Source of the DNA: Hyphomicrobiales bacterium
Lineage (GTDB): Bacteria; Pseudomonadota; Alphaproteobacteria; Rhizobiales; Methylopilaceae
DNA: 64,000 bases
NCBI GenBank assembly: GCA_022842205.1
Contig: JALHQA010000003.1
Location: 248,001 to 312,000, forward strand
Direction of reading: 5' to 3'
The notes under the pieces are model-generated. The model did not search any database and had not been told where the DNA came from. It worked only from the letters and a program-made list of their open reading frames with translations. The stretch's first letter is position 1. The number at the start of each line of letters is the position of its first letter. Below, one piece after another: positions 10,114 to 19,064 of this stretch. A program made the position numbers and the translations under genes.

Positions 10114-11420
10114 GTCAGAGCCTGCTCGCGGGTTTCCGTATTGATCAAAAACGCCAGCCCCGCGCCCACGGCAAGCAGCGCGGCGAACAGCGCAATCGCG
10201 GTGCCGAAGCTCTGTGCGATCACGAGCGCAAACGCAGAAGGTGCCAGCAAACCGCCAAGCCGCGCCATCGCGCCGGCCGCGCCCATGCCGGTGCCGCGCG
10301 AGGCGGTTGGATAAAGCTCCGGTGTAAAGGCGTAAAGTGCGCCCCAGGTGCCGAGCAGCGCGAAACTCATGAGAAGAATCGATGCGGAGATCAGCGGAGC
10401 GGTGGTCGAAAATACGAACATCAGGCAGCCGAACGAGGACGCCAGCAAGAAGCCGATCAATGTCGGCCGCCGCCCCCATTTCTCGACGCCATATGCCGCC
10501 AGCGCATAGCCCGGAATCTGGGCCAGCGCGACAATGACGAGGAAACCGTATCCGCGCACGAAGCCAAATCCCTCGCCTGCAAGACGCGCCGGCAACCATG
10601 TGAAGATGCCGTAATAGGAGGCGGACACCACAAACCAGATCGAGAGGATCAGAATGGTGCGCCGTCTGAGCAGCGGCGAGAAAAGGCGCTCCGGAATGCC
10701 CTGCGGCGGCGGAGCGATGGTGACGTTCGCCTCCAGTTCCGGCTTACTGTTGGTGCGCAGGATGAGGTTGAGCGTTTCCTTCACCTCTCCCCCCCTTCCC
10801 TGCCGCAGCAGATAGAGCGGCGATTCCGGAACCCATAGCCGAAGCCAGATGCCGATCAGCGCCGGCGCGGCGGTAACGGCAAAGATGTAGCGCCACGCGT
10901 CCGCGACGCCGGCCGTGGCGGCGGCCCAGGCCGCAAGCGCGACAACGACCGTACCGACGGCCCAGAATCCTTCGAGAATGACGAGCCACCGCCCGCGATT
11001 CTTGGGCGGCAGGAATTCGGCCATCATCGCGTAATCGACAGGCAGCGTGCCGCCGACCGCGATGCCCGTCAGAAACCTGAGAACAAGCAGAACCGCGAAG
11101 GACGGCGCGAACACGGACAGCAGCCCGAACACCGCGTCGCAGGCGACGGTGACGAGCAGGATACGCCGGCGTCCATACCGGTCGGCCAGACGTCCGAAGC
11201 CTGCGGCACCGATCATCATGCCGAGGAAGAACAGCGTCCCGGTCTGCAGCGCCTGCGGGATTGTCAGCCCGAACGTCGCGGCGATCGAGGCGGCGGTGAA
11301 GCCCACGGCCAGAACCTGCATCGCATCGGCCGCCCAGACGAGGCCGAAAATGCCCAGAAGCCGGCGCTGGAAGGTCCCTGCCTCGGCGCGCGTCAGCACA
11401 TCTTCGACGGCAATCTGCAT
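10110..11420 (-). CDS. MFS transporter (sugar/aromatic-acid type)
   Basis: The 436-residue permease has twelve predicted helices, the MFS loop 2-3 signature RLADRYGRRR (near residue 80) and a second-half equivalent EKWGRRPT. A LP-x-DYAMMAEFLP segment in TM4/5 resembles the SV2/NiaP-like and aromatic acid:H+ symporter branches. The substrate is not known; niacin or an aromatic acid are possibilities from family resemblance only. It follows the peroxiredoxin gene, from which it is separated by a strong hairpin. Confidence 0.85.
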   Translation of the reverse strand: MQIAVEDVLTRAEAGTFQRRLLGIFGLVWAADAMQVLAVGFTAASIAATFGLTIPQALQTGTLFFLGMMIGAAGFGRLADRYGRRRILLVTVACDAVFGLLSVFAPSFAVLLVLRFLTGIAVGGTLPVDYAMMAEFLPPKNRGRWLVILEGFWAVGTVVVALAAWAAATAGVADAWRYIFAVTAAPALIGIWLRLWVPESPLYLLRQGRGGEVKETLNLILRTNSKPELEANVTIAPPPQGIPERLFSPLLRRRTILILSIWFVVSASYYGIFTWLPARLAGEGFGFVRGYGFLVIVALAQIPGYALAAYGVEKWGRRPTLIGFLLASSFGCLMFVFSTTAPLISASILLMSFALLGTWGALYAFTPELYPTASRGTGMGAAGAMARLGGLLAPSAFALVIAQSFGTAIALFAALLAVGAGLAFLINTETREQALT

Positions 11421-11451
11421 GGAATGGTTCCGGTTGTTCGAGCCGCATATG

Positions 11452-11477
11452 AAAACGGCGCCCCGCGGGCGCCGTTT
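11452..11477 (-). terminator. Rho-independent terminator after peroxiredoxin
   Basis: An 11-bp GC-rich stem (AAACGGCGCCC / GGGCGCCGTTT) followed on the minus strand by a short T-run, 15 bp beyond the peroxiredoxin stop. Confidence 0.75.
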
Positions 11478-11492
11478 CCGGAAGAGAACCTC

Positions 11493-11978
11493 TTAGAGGT
11501 GCTTCAGAACCTCTTCGGCCTTGGTCTTGTCGGTCTTCGGCGGCGCGTCCTCGACATCGAACCATTTCACGACGCCGTCCTCGACGATGGCGGCATAGCG
11601 CTTGGAACGCAGGCCGAGACCGGCCTTGCCGAGATCGATGTCCATGCCGACCGCCCTGGCGAAATCGCCCGAACCGTCTGCCAGCGCCTCGACCTTGCCA
11701 TCGGCGCCCGAAGCCTTGATCCAGGCTTCCTGCACGAACACGTCATTGACCGACGTAACGACAACCGAATCCACGCCCTTGGCCTTCAGCGCGTCGAAGT
11801 TCGCGACATAGCTCGGCAGATGGTTCTTGTGGCACGACGGCGTGAACGCGCCAGGAACGGCGAACAGAACGACCTTCTTGCCCTTGAACACCTCATCGGT
11901 GGTCTTCTTGGCCGGGCCTTCAGCGCCGGATACGGTGAAGGTGGCTTCGGGAATCTTGTCGCCGACTTTTATGGACAT
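11493..11978 (-). CDS. Peroxiredoxin, Prx5-type (1-Cys)
   Basis: The 161-residue protein has the Prx5/AhpE-like active site PGAFTPSCH with the peroxidatic cysteine C49. It is the only cysteine in the protein, so it works as a 1-Cys enzyme that must be reduced by an external thiol (glutaredoxin/GSH or similar). It reduces hydrogen peroxide and alkyl hydroperoxides. Start at 11978 is preceded by AGAGAGA. It lies 40 bp downstream of a DsbD-N-like redox gene on the same strand, so the two may form a small redox operon, and it ends at a terminator. Confidence 0.93.
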   Translation of the reverse strand: MSIKVGDKIPEATFTVSGAEGPAKKTTDEVFKGKKVVLFAVPGAFTPSCHKNHLPSYVANFDALKAKGVDSVVVTSVNDVFVQEAWIKASGADGKVEALADGSGDFARAVGMDIDLGKAGLGLRSKRYAAIVEDGVVKWFDVEDAPPKTDKTKAEEVLKHL

Positions 11979-12018
11979 GAGCGTCTCTCTCTGAGGTGAT
12001 TGAAATGCGGAAGCCTAC

Positions 12019-12837
12019 TTAAGGCTTCGCAGCGGAACCGTCGAGGGCAACGGGCACTTTGATGGCCCGGCCGTCGGCAACCGCCACGAGCTCGATCAGC
12101 GCCGGCGTGCCTTTCTTCAACCCGATCCGATAGCTGCCGTCGGCGACTTTCTCCGGAATTTCCACTGCGCGATCGAGAGCGCTGGCGAACAGATCCGTCA
12201 CCTTCGCTTCGGCGGGAAAACGCACGGTAACGCCAATCCCCTCTCCGGAGCGGGCAAGCGCGGTGATGGCAAGCGGCGCATCGCCACCGAGCCTGGCGGC
12301 AACCGGCACGCGCTTCTCGAAGCCGGAAAGCCGCGCGGCCGCCAGCGCATCGGGTTTCACATCCGGACGAAGTTCAATCGACAGCTCGGCATGCGCCGGC
12401 ACGCAAATATTCTCGCAAATTCCAAAATCGAGCACCGCCTTCAGCGTCACGGGCTTCCCCGCGGTCTCCGGCTCGATATGCAGCGGCACGACGGTGAGCC
12501 CCTTGTAGCCGACGGACTGCGCGCCGCCGTCATCGAACCGCACAGGCAGCGGCCACAGGGGTTGCGCGGCCTTGAGGTTCTCCGACCCGGTGAAATCGAG
12601 CCGCGGCGGAATGCCTGTCGGACCCGGATTGATCCAGTACGTCTTCCAGCCGGGCTGCAGGCTGATTTCCAGTCCCGCGAGCAGGCTGCCGTCGCCGGTA
12701 GGCTGTCCCGCAACAAGACGCAATTTGGCGGGCCCGTCCTCCACCCACGGCGAAACCGCCTGGGCGAAGGCAGGCATCTGAAATGTGGCAAGGAACAGCA
12801 GGCCAGCGGCTGCCGTTTTAAGGATGCGAGTGGTCAC
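12019..12837 (-). CDS. Exported DsbD N-terminal-like (thiol-disulfide) protein
   Basis: The 272-residue protein has a signal peptide (LKTAAAGLLFLATFQMPAFAQ) and a beta-sandwich domain resembling the N-terminal part of DsbD/ScsB-type electron conduits. A cysteine pair CENIC in an ICENICVPAH context is the probable redox centre. It lacks the membrane and thioredoxin domains of full DsbD, so a membrane partner would be needed from elsewhere. The GTG at 12837 places the signal peptide at the N-terminus although its ribosome site is weak; the next upstream ATG (12903) adds 22 residues before the signal. It is divergent from the YqgE gene. Confidence 0.78.
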   Translation of the reverse strand: MTTRILKTAAAGLLFLATFQMPAFAQAVSPWVEDGPAKLRLVAGQPTGDGSLLAGLEISLQPGWKTYWINPGPTGIPPRLDFTGSENLKAAQPLWPLPVRFDDGGAQSVGYKGLTVVPLHIEPETAGKPVTLKAVLDFGICENICVPAHAELSIELRPDVKPDALAAARLSGFEKRVPVAARLGGDAPLAITALARSGEGIGVTVRFPAEAKVTDLFASALDRAVEIPEKVADGSYRIGLKKGTPALIELVAVADGRAIKVPVALDGSAAKP

Positions 12838-12951
12838 GCTCTGGAAATAAGGCAGAAACCCCGGGACTCGCCAGCCACACTTGCGTGAGTAAGGATGAAA
12901 CATGCGCGCACGATCTTTCAAACAGCCCATGCCATACCTACAATCAGAGCC

Positions 12952-13563
12952 ATGATTCCCTCGGATGTCATCCCTCAATCCGAAGAGGGGTATCTCGACG
13001 GCCAGCTTATCGTCGCGATGCCCGGGATGCTCGACGACCGTTTTTCGCGCGCTGTCATCTATATGTGCGCGCATTCGGCGGACGGCGCGATGGGCATCAT
13101 AGTTAATCAGCCCGCAACGAACATCCGCTTTCCCGAACTTCTGGTGCAGCTCGATATCATCAGCGAGGGTCAGGGCATTCATTTGCCTCACCGCGCCGAG
13201 GACATCGTGGTGCTACGCGGCGGCCCGGTCGAGACCGGCCGTGGCTTTGTGCTCCACAGCGCCGATTTCTTCATCGAGAATTCGACCCTGCCGATCGATG
13301 AAGGCATTTCGCTGACCGCGACGCTCGATATCCTGAAAGCCATTGCCAGCGGCTCAGGTCCCGAATCCGCGGTGCTTGCGCTGGGCTACGCCGGCTGGGC
13401 GCCGGGCCAGCTCGAAACCGAAATACAGCAGAACGGCTGGCTGAACTGTCCGGCGGACTCGGAAATCATCTTCGACACGCCGAGCGAGGCAAAATACGAG
13501 CGTTGCCTGCGCAAGCTCGGCGTCGATCCGTCGATGCTGTCATCGGAAGCAGGCCACGCGTAA
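12952..13563 (+). CDS. YqgE/AlgH family protein (UPF0301)
   Basis: The protein of about 203 residues carries the family's [10 protein letters not shown] opening, the [10 protein letters not shown] segment, the [16 protein letters not shown] segment and the [11 protein letters not shown] motif. The molecular role of this family is not settled. The ATG at 12952 gives the usual length; an ATG at 12895 would add 19 residues and overlap the divergent promoter region. Its stop abuts that of the convergent WG-repeat gene (TAA directly followed by TTA). Confidence 0.88.
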   Translation: MIPSDVIPQSEEGYLDGQLIVAMPGMLDDRFSRAVIYMCAHSADGAMGIIVNQPATNIRFPELLVQLDIISEGQGIHLPHRAEDIVVLRGGPVETGRGFVLHSADFFIENSTLPIDEGISLTATLDILKAIASGSGPESAVLALGYAGWAPGQLETEIQQNGWLNCPADSEIIFDTPSEAKYERCLRKLGVDPSMLSSEAGHA

Positions 13564-14715
13564 TTACGGCTTCGGTTGAATCATGATCTCGCTGCCATCG
13601 AGGTTCAGCATCTTCTCGTCTTCGCCGCTATAGGCAAGCAGCACGCCGCCGCCGATCGGCTCGATGCTGTCATACCTGGCTTCGATGACGATCTTTCCCG
13701 TCGTGTCGATGATGCCGTATTTTTCCTCGTCAGGGCTGTAGCTGATGAGCCCGTCGATCCAGATGCCGTCGCTGACATGAAAAAATGTCGGGGGCACGAT
13801 TTCCTTGCCGGCCTGGTCGATCAGGCCCCATTTGTCGCCGATTTTCACCCGTCCCGGTCCACCGTCGAAACCGGCGGCGAGATCGTATTGCGGCTCGATC
13901 TTCCAGTTGCCGCAGGTGTCGATGAAGCCCCATTTGCCCTCCTTCTCCGCAGGCGCGACGCCGTTGGAGAACGAACCGATCGATTGAAAATCGGTCGGCG
14001 AGACCCATTCGCCCGTCGGGCCGACAATGCCGAGTCTGTCCCCTTCCAGCCCAACCAGAATGGGGCCGTCGGCATAGAGCGTGGGAAAGCGCGGCTCGAA
14101 GACGAATGCACCGTCCCGACCCAGAAGTCCGTATGTACCCTGCCTGCCGACGACGGCCCCGTGCTTGGAGAAGAAGCCGACATCGTCGATACCCTCGGGC
14201 ACCGTGACGATGGTATTGCCGGTCTTGTCGATGAAGAGGTTCCTGCCGCCGGCCACGACGGATGCCAGTCCCTCCTGAAAGGCAAACGCCTCGTCGAAGG
14301 TCGCGGGGATCACAAGAGCGCCCGTCCGGTCGGCATAGCCCATCTTGCCTCCGGCAATGACCGGCAGAAGCCCTTCCGCAACGGGCACTTCTTCCTCGAT
14401 ATTGATCGAGTAATCGCCCCCGCCGAGCTTCTGTCCGGTGGCGTCGAGGAAGGCGAATTTCGACCATTCCTCGTTCTCCGGCACGACGATGAAGTCCTGC
14501 TCGACGATAAGATCGATATGAACCGGCGGGATTTTCCAGGCGCCGGTCTTGTCCACAGCCCCACACTGTTTATCGCCCAGGCAGTGGGGGAACAGAGCCG
14601 GGATATCGAGATGGGATGCGCTGTCGGGCGTGGATTGCGCTACGCAGGAGCCTTGCGCGAGCGCCGGAACCGAAAGGACAATTCCGCCAAGGACCAGAGC
14701 GACACGCAGCACCAT
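13564..14715 (-). CDS. Exported WG-repeat protein
   Basis: The 383-residue protein has a signal peptide (residues 1-21, ending ALAQG) and about eight WG-type repeats of the form G-x-(W/Y/G)-G-(F/L/Y)-(I/A)-D-x-x-G-x-(I/W)-x-(I/P)P, for example at KMGYADRTG, KWGFIDTCG, KWGLIDQAG and KYGIIDTTG. WG repeats are thought to form beta structures in surface or periplasmic proteins and to bind ligands or partners; no enzyme activity is implied. The ATG at 14715 has GGGAG upstream. Four cysteines (two in the first 60 mature residues) may form disulfides. Divergent from uvrB. Confidence 0.85.
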   Translation of the reverse strand: MVLRVALVLGGIVLSVPALAQGSCVAQSTPDSASHLDIPALFPHCLGDKQCGAVDKTGAWKIPPVHIDLIVEQDFIVVPENEEWSKFAFLDATGQKLGGGDYSINIEEEVPVAEGLLPVIAGGKMGYADRTGALVIPATFDEAFAFQEGLASVVAGGRNLFIDKTGNTIVTVPEGIDDVGFFSKHGAVVGRQGTYGLLGRDGAFVFEPRFPTLYADGPILVGLEGDRLGIVGPTGEWVSPTDFQSIGSFSNGVAPAEKEGKWGFIDTCGNWKIEPQYDLAAGFDGGPGRVKIGDKWGLIDQAGKEIVPPTFFHVSDGIWIDGLISYSPDEEKYGIIDTTGKIVIEARYDSIEPIGGGVLLAYSGEDEKMLNLDGSEIMIQPKP

Positions 14716-14769
14716 GAAAGGCTCCCTGAAAGCGTTTGATTCCACGCAGAAGACGACCATATTCCACCC

Positions 14770-17385
14770 ATGCCTCGCAAACCAAGCAAGTCACGCGGCC
14801 TCGGCGAACGGCCCCAGGCCGGATATGACGCCGGCGATCCGCTCGACGGATTCTCCAGCCTGATCGGCGACCCCGACGTGCTCGACACGGCCGGCGGAAA
14901 GAAGCCTTCCGCGCGCACGCGCCGCAACGCGACGCCGCTGGCCACACCGCGCGACCGGCGCTGGGACGCCGCCAAGGAAGGCGAGGCACCCTCTCCTGCC
15001 GAAAAACTCGGACTTTCCGATGGCGGGACCGGCGGCGTGTCGGCCACCGTGCAAGCTCTTGAGGATCTTATCCAGCATGGCCGCCCGGAGCTTCAGGGCA
15101 AGGTCTGGACGCCGCATCGTCCCGCCCGCCCGGAGAAATGGGAAGGCGGAATCCGTTTCGACTTCGCATCGGACTATGAACCCGCGGGCGACCAGCCGAC
15201 CGCGATCGCCGAACTTGTCGAGGGCGTGAACCAGCAGGAGCGCGATCAGGTTCTGCTCGGCGTCACCGGTTCGGGCAAGACCTTCACAATGGCGAAGGTG
15301 ATCGAGGCGACGCAGCGCCCGGCCCTTATTCTCGCACCGAACAAGACGCTGGCCGCGCAGCTTTACGGCGAGTTCAGGAGCTTCTTCCCGAACAACTCGG
15401 TCGAATATTTTGTCTCGTACTACGACTACTACCAGCCGGAAGCCTACGTTCCGCGTACCGACACCTATATCGAGAAGGATTCATCGATCAACGAGCAGAT
15501 CGACCGCATGCGCCACTCGGCGACACGCGCTTTGCTCGAACGCGACGACGTCATCATCGTGGCGTCGGTCTCCTGCATCTACGGCATCGGATCGGTCGAG
15601 ACCTATACCGCGATGACGTTCGGCCTAAAGGTCGGGGAACGCATCAACCAGCGCGACCTCATCCGCGATCTCGTGGCGACGCAATACCGCCGCTCCGACG
15701 TCAACTTCGTCCGTGGCACGTTCCGTGTACGCGGCGACACGATCGAGATTTTCCCGGCGCACTATGAAGACCGCGCCTGGCGCATTGGCCTGTTCGGCGA
15801 CGAGATCGAGAGCATCCAGGAGTTCGATCCGCTGACCGGGCACAAGACCAACGACCTCGCTTTCATCAAGGTCTACGCGAATTCGCACTATGTGACGCCG
15901 CGCCCGACGCTGTTGCAGTCGATCAAGGGCATTCGCGAAGAACTGCGCATGCGGCTCGACGAACTGAACAAGATGGGCCGCCTGCTGGAAGCGCAGCGGC
16001 TCGAACAGCGCACGATGTTCGACCTTGAAATGATGGAGGCGACGGGCAGCTGCGCCGGCATCGAGAACTATTCGCGCTGGCTGACGGGTCGCAAGCCCGG
16101 CGAGCCGCCGCCGACCTTGTTCGAATACCTGCCGGACAATGCGCTCGTCTTCGTCGATGAGAGCCATGTCACCGTCCCGCAGATCGGCGCGATGTATCGC
16201 GGCGACTTCCGGCGCAAGGCGACACTCGCCGAATACGGCTTCCGGCTGCCGAGCTGCATGGACAACCGTCCGATGCGCTTTGAGGAGTGGGACGCCATGC
16301 GTCCGCAGACCGTCTGCGTGTCCGCGACGCCCGGCAAATGGGAGATGGAGCAGACCGGCGGCGTGTTCTCCGAGCAGGTCATTCGTCCGACGGGCCTCAT
16401 CGATCCGCCGGTCGAGGTGCGCCCTGCCCGCTCGCAGGTCGACGACGTGCTCGGCGAAATCCGCGAGACGGCAAAAAAAGGCTACCGCACGCTCGTCACC
16501 GTGCTGACCAAGCGCATGGCCGAAGACCTGACGGAATATCTGCACGAAGCGGGCGTGCGCGTGCGCTACATGCATTCCGACATCGACACGATCGAACGCA
16601 TCGAGATCATCCGCGATCTCCGGCTCGGCGCGTTCGATGTGCTGGTCGGCATCAACCTTTTGCGCGAAGGTCTCGATATTCCCGAATGCGGCATGGTCGC
16701 GATCCTCGACGCCGACAAGGAAGGCTTTCTCCGGTCCGAGACTTCGCTTGTGCAGACGATCGGCCGCGCCGCGCGCAATGTCGACGGCCGCGTTCTGCTT
16801 TACGCCGACACCATCACCGGCTCGATGGAACGTGCGATGGCGGAAACTGCGCGCCGCCGCGAAAAGCAGCTTGCCTATAATGAAGAGCACGGCATCACGC
16901 CGCAGAGCGTAAAATCGCGCATCGCCGACATTCTCGACAGTGTGTACGAGAAAGATCATGTGCGCGTCGATTCCGGTCTTACGAAGGACGGATCGCTGGT
17001 CGGGCATAATTTCCAGGCAACGCTCGCCGATCTCGAGAAGCGGATGCGCGAGGCGGCCGCCAATCTCGAATTCGAAGAGGCCGCGCGTTTGCGCGACGAA
17101 CTCAAGCGCCTGCGCGAGACCGAGCTTCTTGTCGCGGACGACGCGCTCGTGCGGCAATCCGAAATCGAGGATGAGGCAGGAAAATACGGCGAACGCCAAT
17201 CGCGTGTGCACCGGCCTACGCTGAAGGAAATGGGACCGCACAACCGCGATCTGCCGCTTGCGGCACCGCGTTCTCTCGTCGAGGGACTTGCGTCCGAAGC
17301 ACATGACGATGAAGTGGAAATTCGCCGCGTCACGCGTGGTGGACGCTCGTCCAAAGGGCGGGCGACCGGAAAACGGCGCGGATAA
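14770..17385 (+). CDS. uvrB: UvrABC system protein B
   Basis: The 871-residue helicase-like subunit of nucleotide excision repair hands damaged DNA from UvrA to UvrC. Seen: an N-terminal extension of about 125 residues rich in charged residues, then GDQPTAI, Walker A GVTGSGKT (164-171), the beta-hairpin region around [12 protein letters not shown], the DEAD-like VFVDESH, motifs V/VI near [13 protein letters not shown] and QTIGRAARN, and a C-terminal UVR domain (about 750-785) followed by a basic tail. The extension is longer than E. coli UvrB (673 aa) but is common in rhizobia. I saw no LexA-type GTTC-N7-GTTC in the short divergent gap upstream. Confidence 0.97.
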   Translation: MPRKPSKSRGLGERPQAGYDAGDPLDGFSSLIGDPDVLDTAGGKKPSARTRRNATPLATPRDRRWDAAKEGEAPSPAEKLGLSDGGTGGVSATVQALEDLIQHGRPELQGKVWTPHRPARPEKWEGGIRFDFASDYEPAGDQPTAIAELVEGVNQQERDQVLLGVTGSGKTFTMAKVIEATQRPALILAPNKTLAAQLYGEFRSFFPNNSVEYFVSYYDYYQPEAYVPRTDTYIEKDSSINEQIDRMRHSATRALLERDDVIIVASVSCIYGIGSVETYTAMTFGLKVGERINQRDLIRDLVATQYRRSDVNFVRGTFRVRGDTIEIFPAHYEDRAWRIGLFGDEIESIQEFDPLTGHKTNDLAFIKVYANSHYVTPRPTLLQSIKGIREELRMRLDELNKMGRLLEAQRLEQRTMFDLEMMEATGSCAGIENYSRWLTGRKPGEPPPTLFEYLPDNALVFVDESHVTVPQIGAMYRGDFRRKATLAEYGFRLPSCMDNRPMRFEEWDAMRPQTVCVSATPGKWEMEQTGGVFSEQVIRPTGLIDPPVEVRPARSQVDDVLGEIRETAKKGYRTLVTVLTKRMAEDLTEYLHEAGVRVRYMHSDIDTIERIEIIRDLRLGAFDVLVGINLLREGLDIPECGMVAILDADKEGFLRSETSLVQTIGRAARNVDGRVLLYADTITGSMERAMAETARRREKQLAYNEEHGITPQSVKSRIADILDSVYEKDHVRVDSGLTKDGSLVGHNFQATLADLEKRMREAAANLEFEEAARLRDELKRLRETELLVADDALVRQSEIEDEAGKYGERQSRVHRPTLKEMGPHNRDLPLAAPRSLVEGLASEAHDDEVEIRRVTRGGRSSKGRATGKRRG

Positions 17386-17490
17386 CGCGCTACGGCCACG
17401 ACATCAAATTTTTGCCCGGCGGCAAACACCCCATCGCCCCATTCGGCCCTAGAATCTCCTTTGCTCGTTTTTCAGTTCAGGAGAAGATTC

Positions 17491-17778
17491 ATGTCTCAGA
17501 AAATTATCGGCATCGTCGCAGCGACATTTTTCGCCGCCGTACCCTTGAGCGCGGCCTTCGCGGATCGTGCGCCGACCGCCTACGAAAACGCCGAGATCGG
17601 CAATGTGCTTTTTGCCGAGGGCTTTTCATCCTGGGAGCGAATCGAGTTCGACGAGGATGACGGCATCTGGACCGTTCACAACGCTATCGACCAGGATGGC
17701 GAAAGGCGCGACATCAAGCTCGACTCCGCGCTTGTCGTCATCGACGCGGATGATCCGATTGTCGATCTGCGATTCTGA
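17491..17778 (+). CDS. Small exported protein of unknown function
   Basis: A 95-residue protein with a signal peptide (ATFFAAVPLSAAFAD) and an acidic mature part of about 70 residues containing FDEDDGIWTVHNA and DLRF at the end. The shape resembles small PepSY-like periplasmic domains, but I would not assign it. Start supported by CAGGAGAAG 5 bp before the ATG at 17491. A perfect hairpin follows the stop, suggesting a single-gene transcript. Confidence 0.7.
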   Translation: MSQKIIGIVAATFFAAVPLSAAFADRAPTAYENAEIGNVLFAEGFSSWERIEFDEDDGIWTVHNAIDQDGERRDIKLDSALVVIDADDPIVDLRF

Positions 17779-17794
17779 GATCCATATGAACATT

Positions 17795-17819
17795 GCCGGC
17801 CGGACATCTTCCGGCCGGC
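17795..17819 (+). terminator. Perfect 9-bp hairpin after the small exported gene
   Basis: Arms GCCGGCCGG and CCGGCCGGC with loop ACATCTT, 17 bp beyond the stop. No T-run follows, so it may act with Rho or as an mRNA 3' stabiliser. The rest of 17820-18072 holds nothing I can support. Confidence 0.55.
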
Positions 17820-18072
17820 TGAATCCCGCGCTTACCAAATCTCGGGGCCAACCCGGTCCGACAGAGACATAGCGGTTATTGTCCTTACTTCGGTACGCAG
17901 CTCGCGTGACTGCCCATTTTCGTTCCCTTTCCTTCGCAGCCGCTGTTGCCGCTGAGTTCGATGATAGAGAACCGTCAAATATCGGCCGCGCCGTCGGCCG
18001 GTTTTTGTGTATCTCGTTCGTCTCGATAGTGCGGTATAAAAATCCATCGTTCGCGCTCAAGCAGGAGTTCTC

Positions 18073-18330
18073 ATGCCGCGCCGGTCTTTCGCGATGCTCG
18101 CCTTTGTTTTCATTGCCGCGCCCATGACGGCGATGGCGTCCGAACCCGCCGACGGCTGGAACAAGTTCGAAAACGGCGTGAAGACCACATTCGAGAATAT
18201 CGGCGAAGGCGTTGAAAACACCGCCGAGAAAGTCGCCGGCGAACTGGACGATGGCGCGACCTGGATCAAGGGTCAGTTCGACAACCCGGAGGGCCCGGCC
18301 GAGCCTGCTGCCGACCCGCAACCCAAATAG
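18073..18330 (+). CDS. Small exported protein of unknown function
   Basis: An 85-residue protein with a signal peptide (LAFVFIAAPMTAMASE) and a short mature part with three successive amphipathic repeats that contain FENG, FENIGEGVENT and EKVAGELDDGATW, ending in a Pro/Ala-rich tail. It could be a small helical periplasmic protein. CAGGAG precedes the ATG. I do not recognise the family. Confidence 0.65.
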   Translation: MPRRSFAMLAFVFIAAPMTAMASEPADGWNKFENGVKTTFENIGEGVENTAEKVAGELDDGATWIKGQFDNPEGPAEPAADPQPK

Positions 18331-18338
18331 AATTCAGA

Positions 18339-19064
18339 TTATTTCTTCCCGACGGCGCGGACGATGGCTTCCGCCATCAGTTCCGGCACGCATCGCGGCC
18401 GCTTGTCGTCCGCGATGCGGAAGCGGTCCGCCTCGGCATCGAGATATTGCATGGCCGCATAGCGGCGCAGCACCGGCACGCCCTCGGACTTTGACATCTC
18501 GCCGATCTCGCCGATATAGGGCGTGTAAATACGTTCGTGCGGGACATGCGGCACGAAGGGCGGATCGACAAGAATAAGGTCCGGCCCCCGGCTTTCGACC
18601 CAGTCACTGACCTCTCCCAGCGTGTCTTCGAACTCCTCGACGTCGCTGTTGGCCATCGCATCGCGCGTACCGACCTGCCAGATAAGAAGATCAGGCGATT
18701 TTTCCCTGACCAGCGCCCGGATGCGCTCGAAATCATCTTCCGCAAGCCCCGGCGACAGCGCCTGCATGATCTCGAAATTGATGCCGGGCAGACGGCTCTC
18801 GAGTGCGCGTTCCAGCGGCGAGAATTTGGCGGACGACGGCCACATCGGCGTGCCGATCAGGACGATGCGCACCGGCTTGCCGTTCATGACGAGCTGTTCG
18901 GTGCGCTCCAGACCGCGCGGCATCGCAAGGTAGGATTCGGGCACGCGGCAGCCATCCGACACCGCCGCGAAGGACGGAGCAGATGCCGCCAGCAGAACGC
19001 CTAGAGCCGCGACGCCGGCGCGCGCCGCAATGCGGCGGAAGCTGCCTGACCTTTTCGATACCAT
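18339..19064 (-). CDS. SGNH-hydrolase-like exported protein, nucleophile apparently lost
   Basis: The 241-residue protein has a signal peptide (GVAALGVLLAASAPSFA) and the overall order of an SGNH/GDSL fold: a beta strand VRIVLIG (65-71), an LLIWQVGTRDAM block-III-like segment near 130, and a DPPFVPH block-V-like segment near 168. The Ser of the usual GDS/GSS motif is replaced: the strand reads IGTPMWPSSA. It may be inactive, or use another residue. The gene starts inside the end of opgC (64-nt overlap), so the two are likely co-translated and functionally linked to periplasmic glucan modification. Confidence 0.62.
   Translation of the reverse strand: MVSKRSGSFRRIAARAGVAALGVLLAASAPSFAAVSDGCRVPESYLAMPRGLERTEQLVMNGKPVRIVLIGTPMWPSSAKFSPLERALESRLPGINFEIMQALSPGLAEDDFERIRALVREKSPDLLIWQVGTRDAMANSDVEEFEDTLGEVSDWVESRGPDLILVDPPFVPHVPHERIYTPYIGEIGEMSKSEGVPVLRRYAAMQYLDAEADRFRIADDKRPRCVPELMAEAIVRAVGKK

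Noticed and set aside
14716-14769. LexA (SOS) box before uvrB
   Set aside because: No GTTC-N7-GTTC in the short gap; nor in the uvrC upstream region.
15625-17304. Long open frame on the minus strand opposite uvrB (559 codons)
   Set aside because: Antisense shadow of the UvrB reading frame in high-GC DNA; no ribosome site and no family features.
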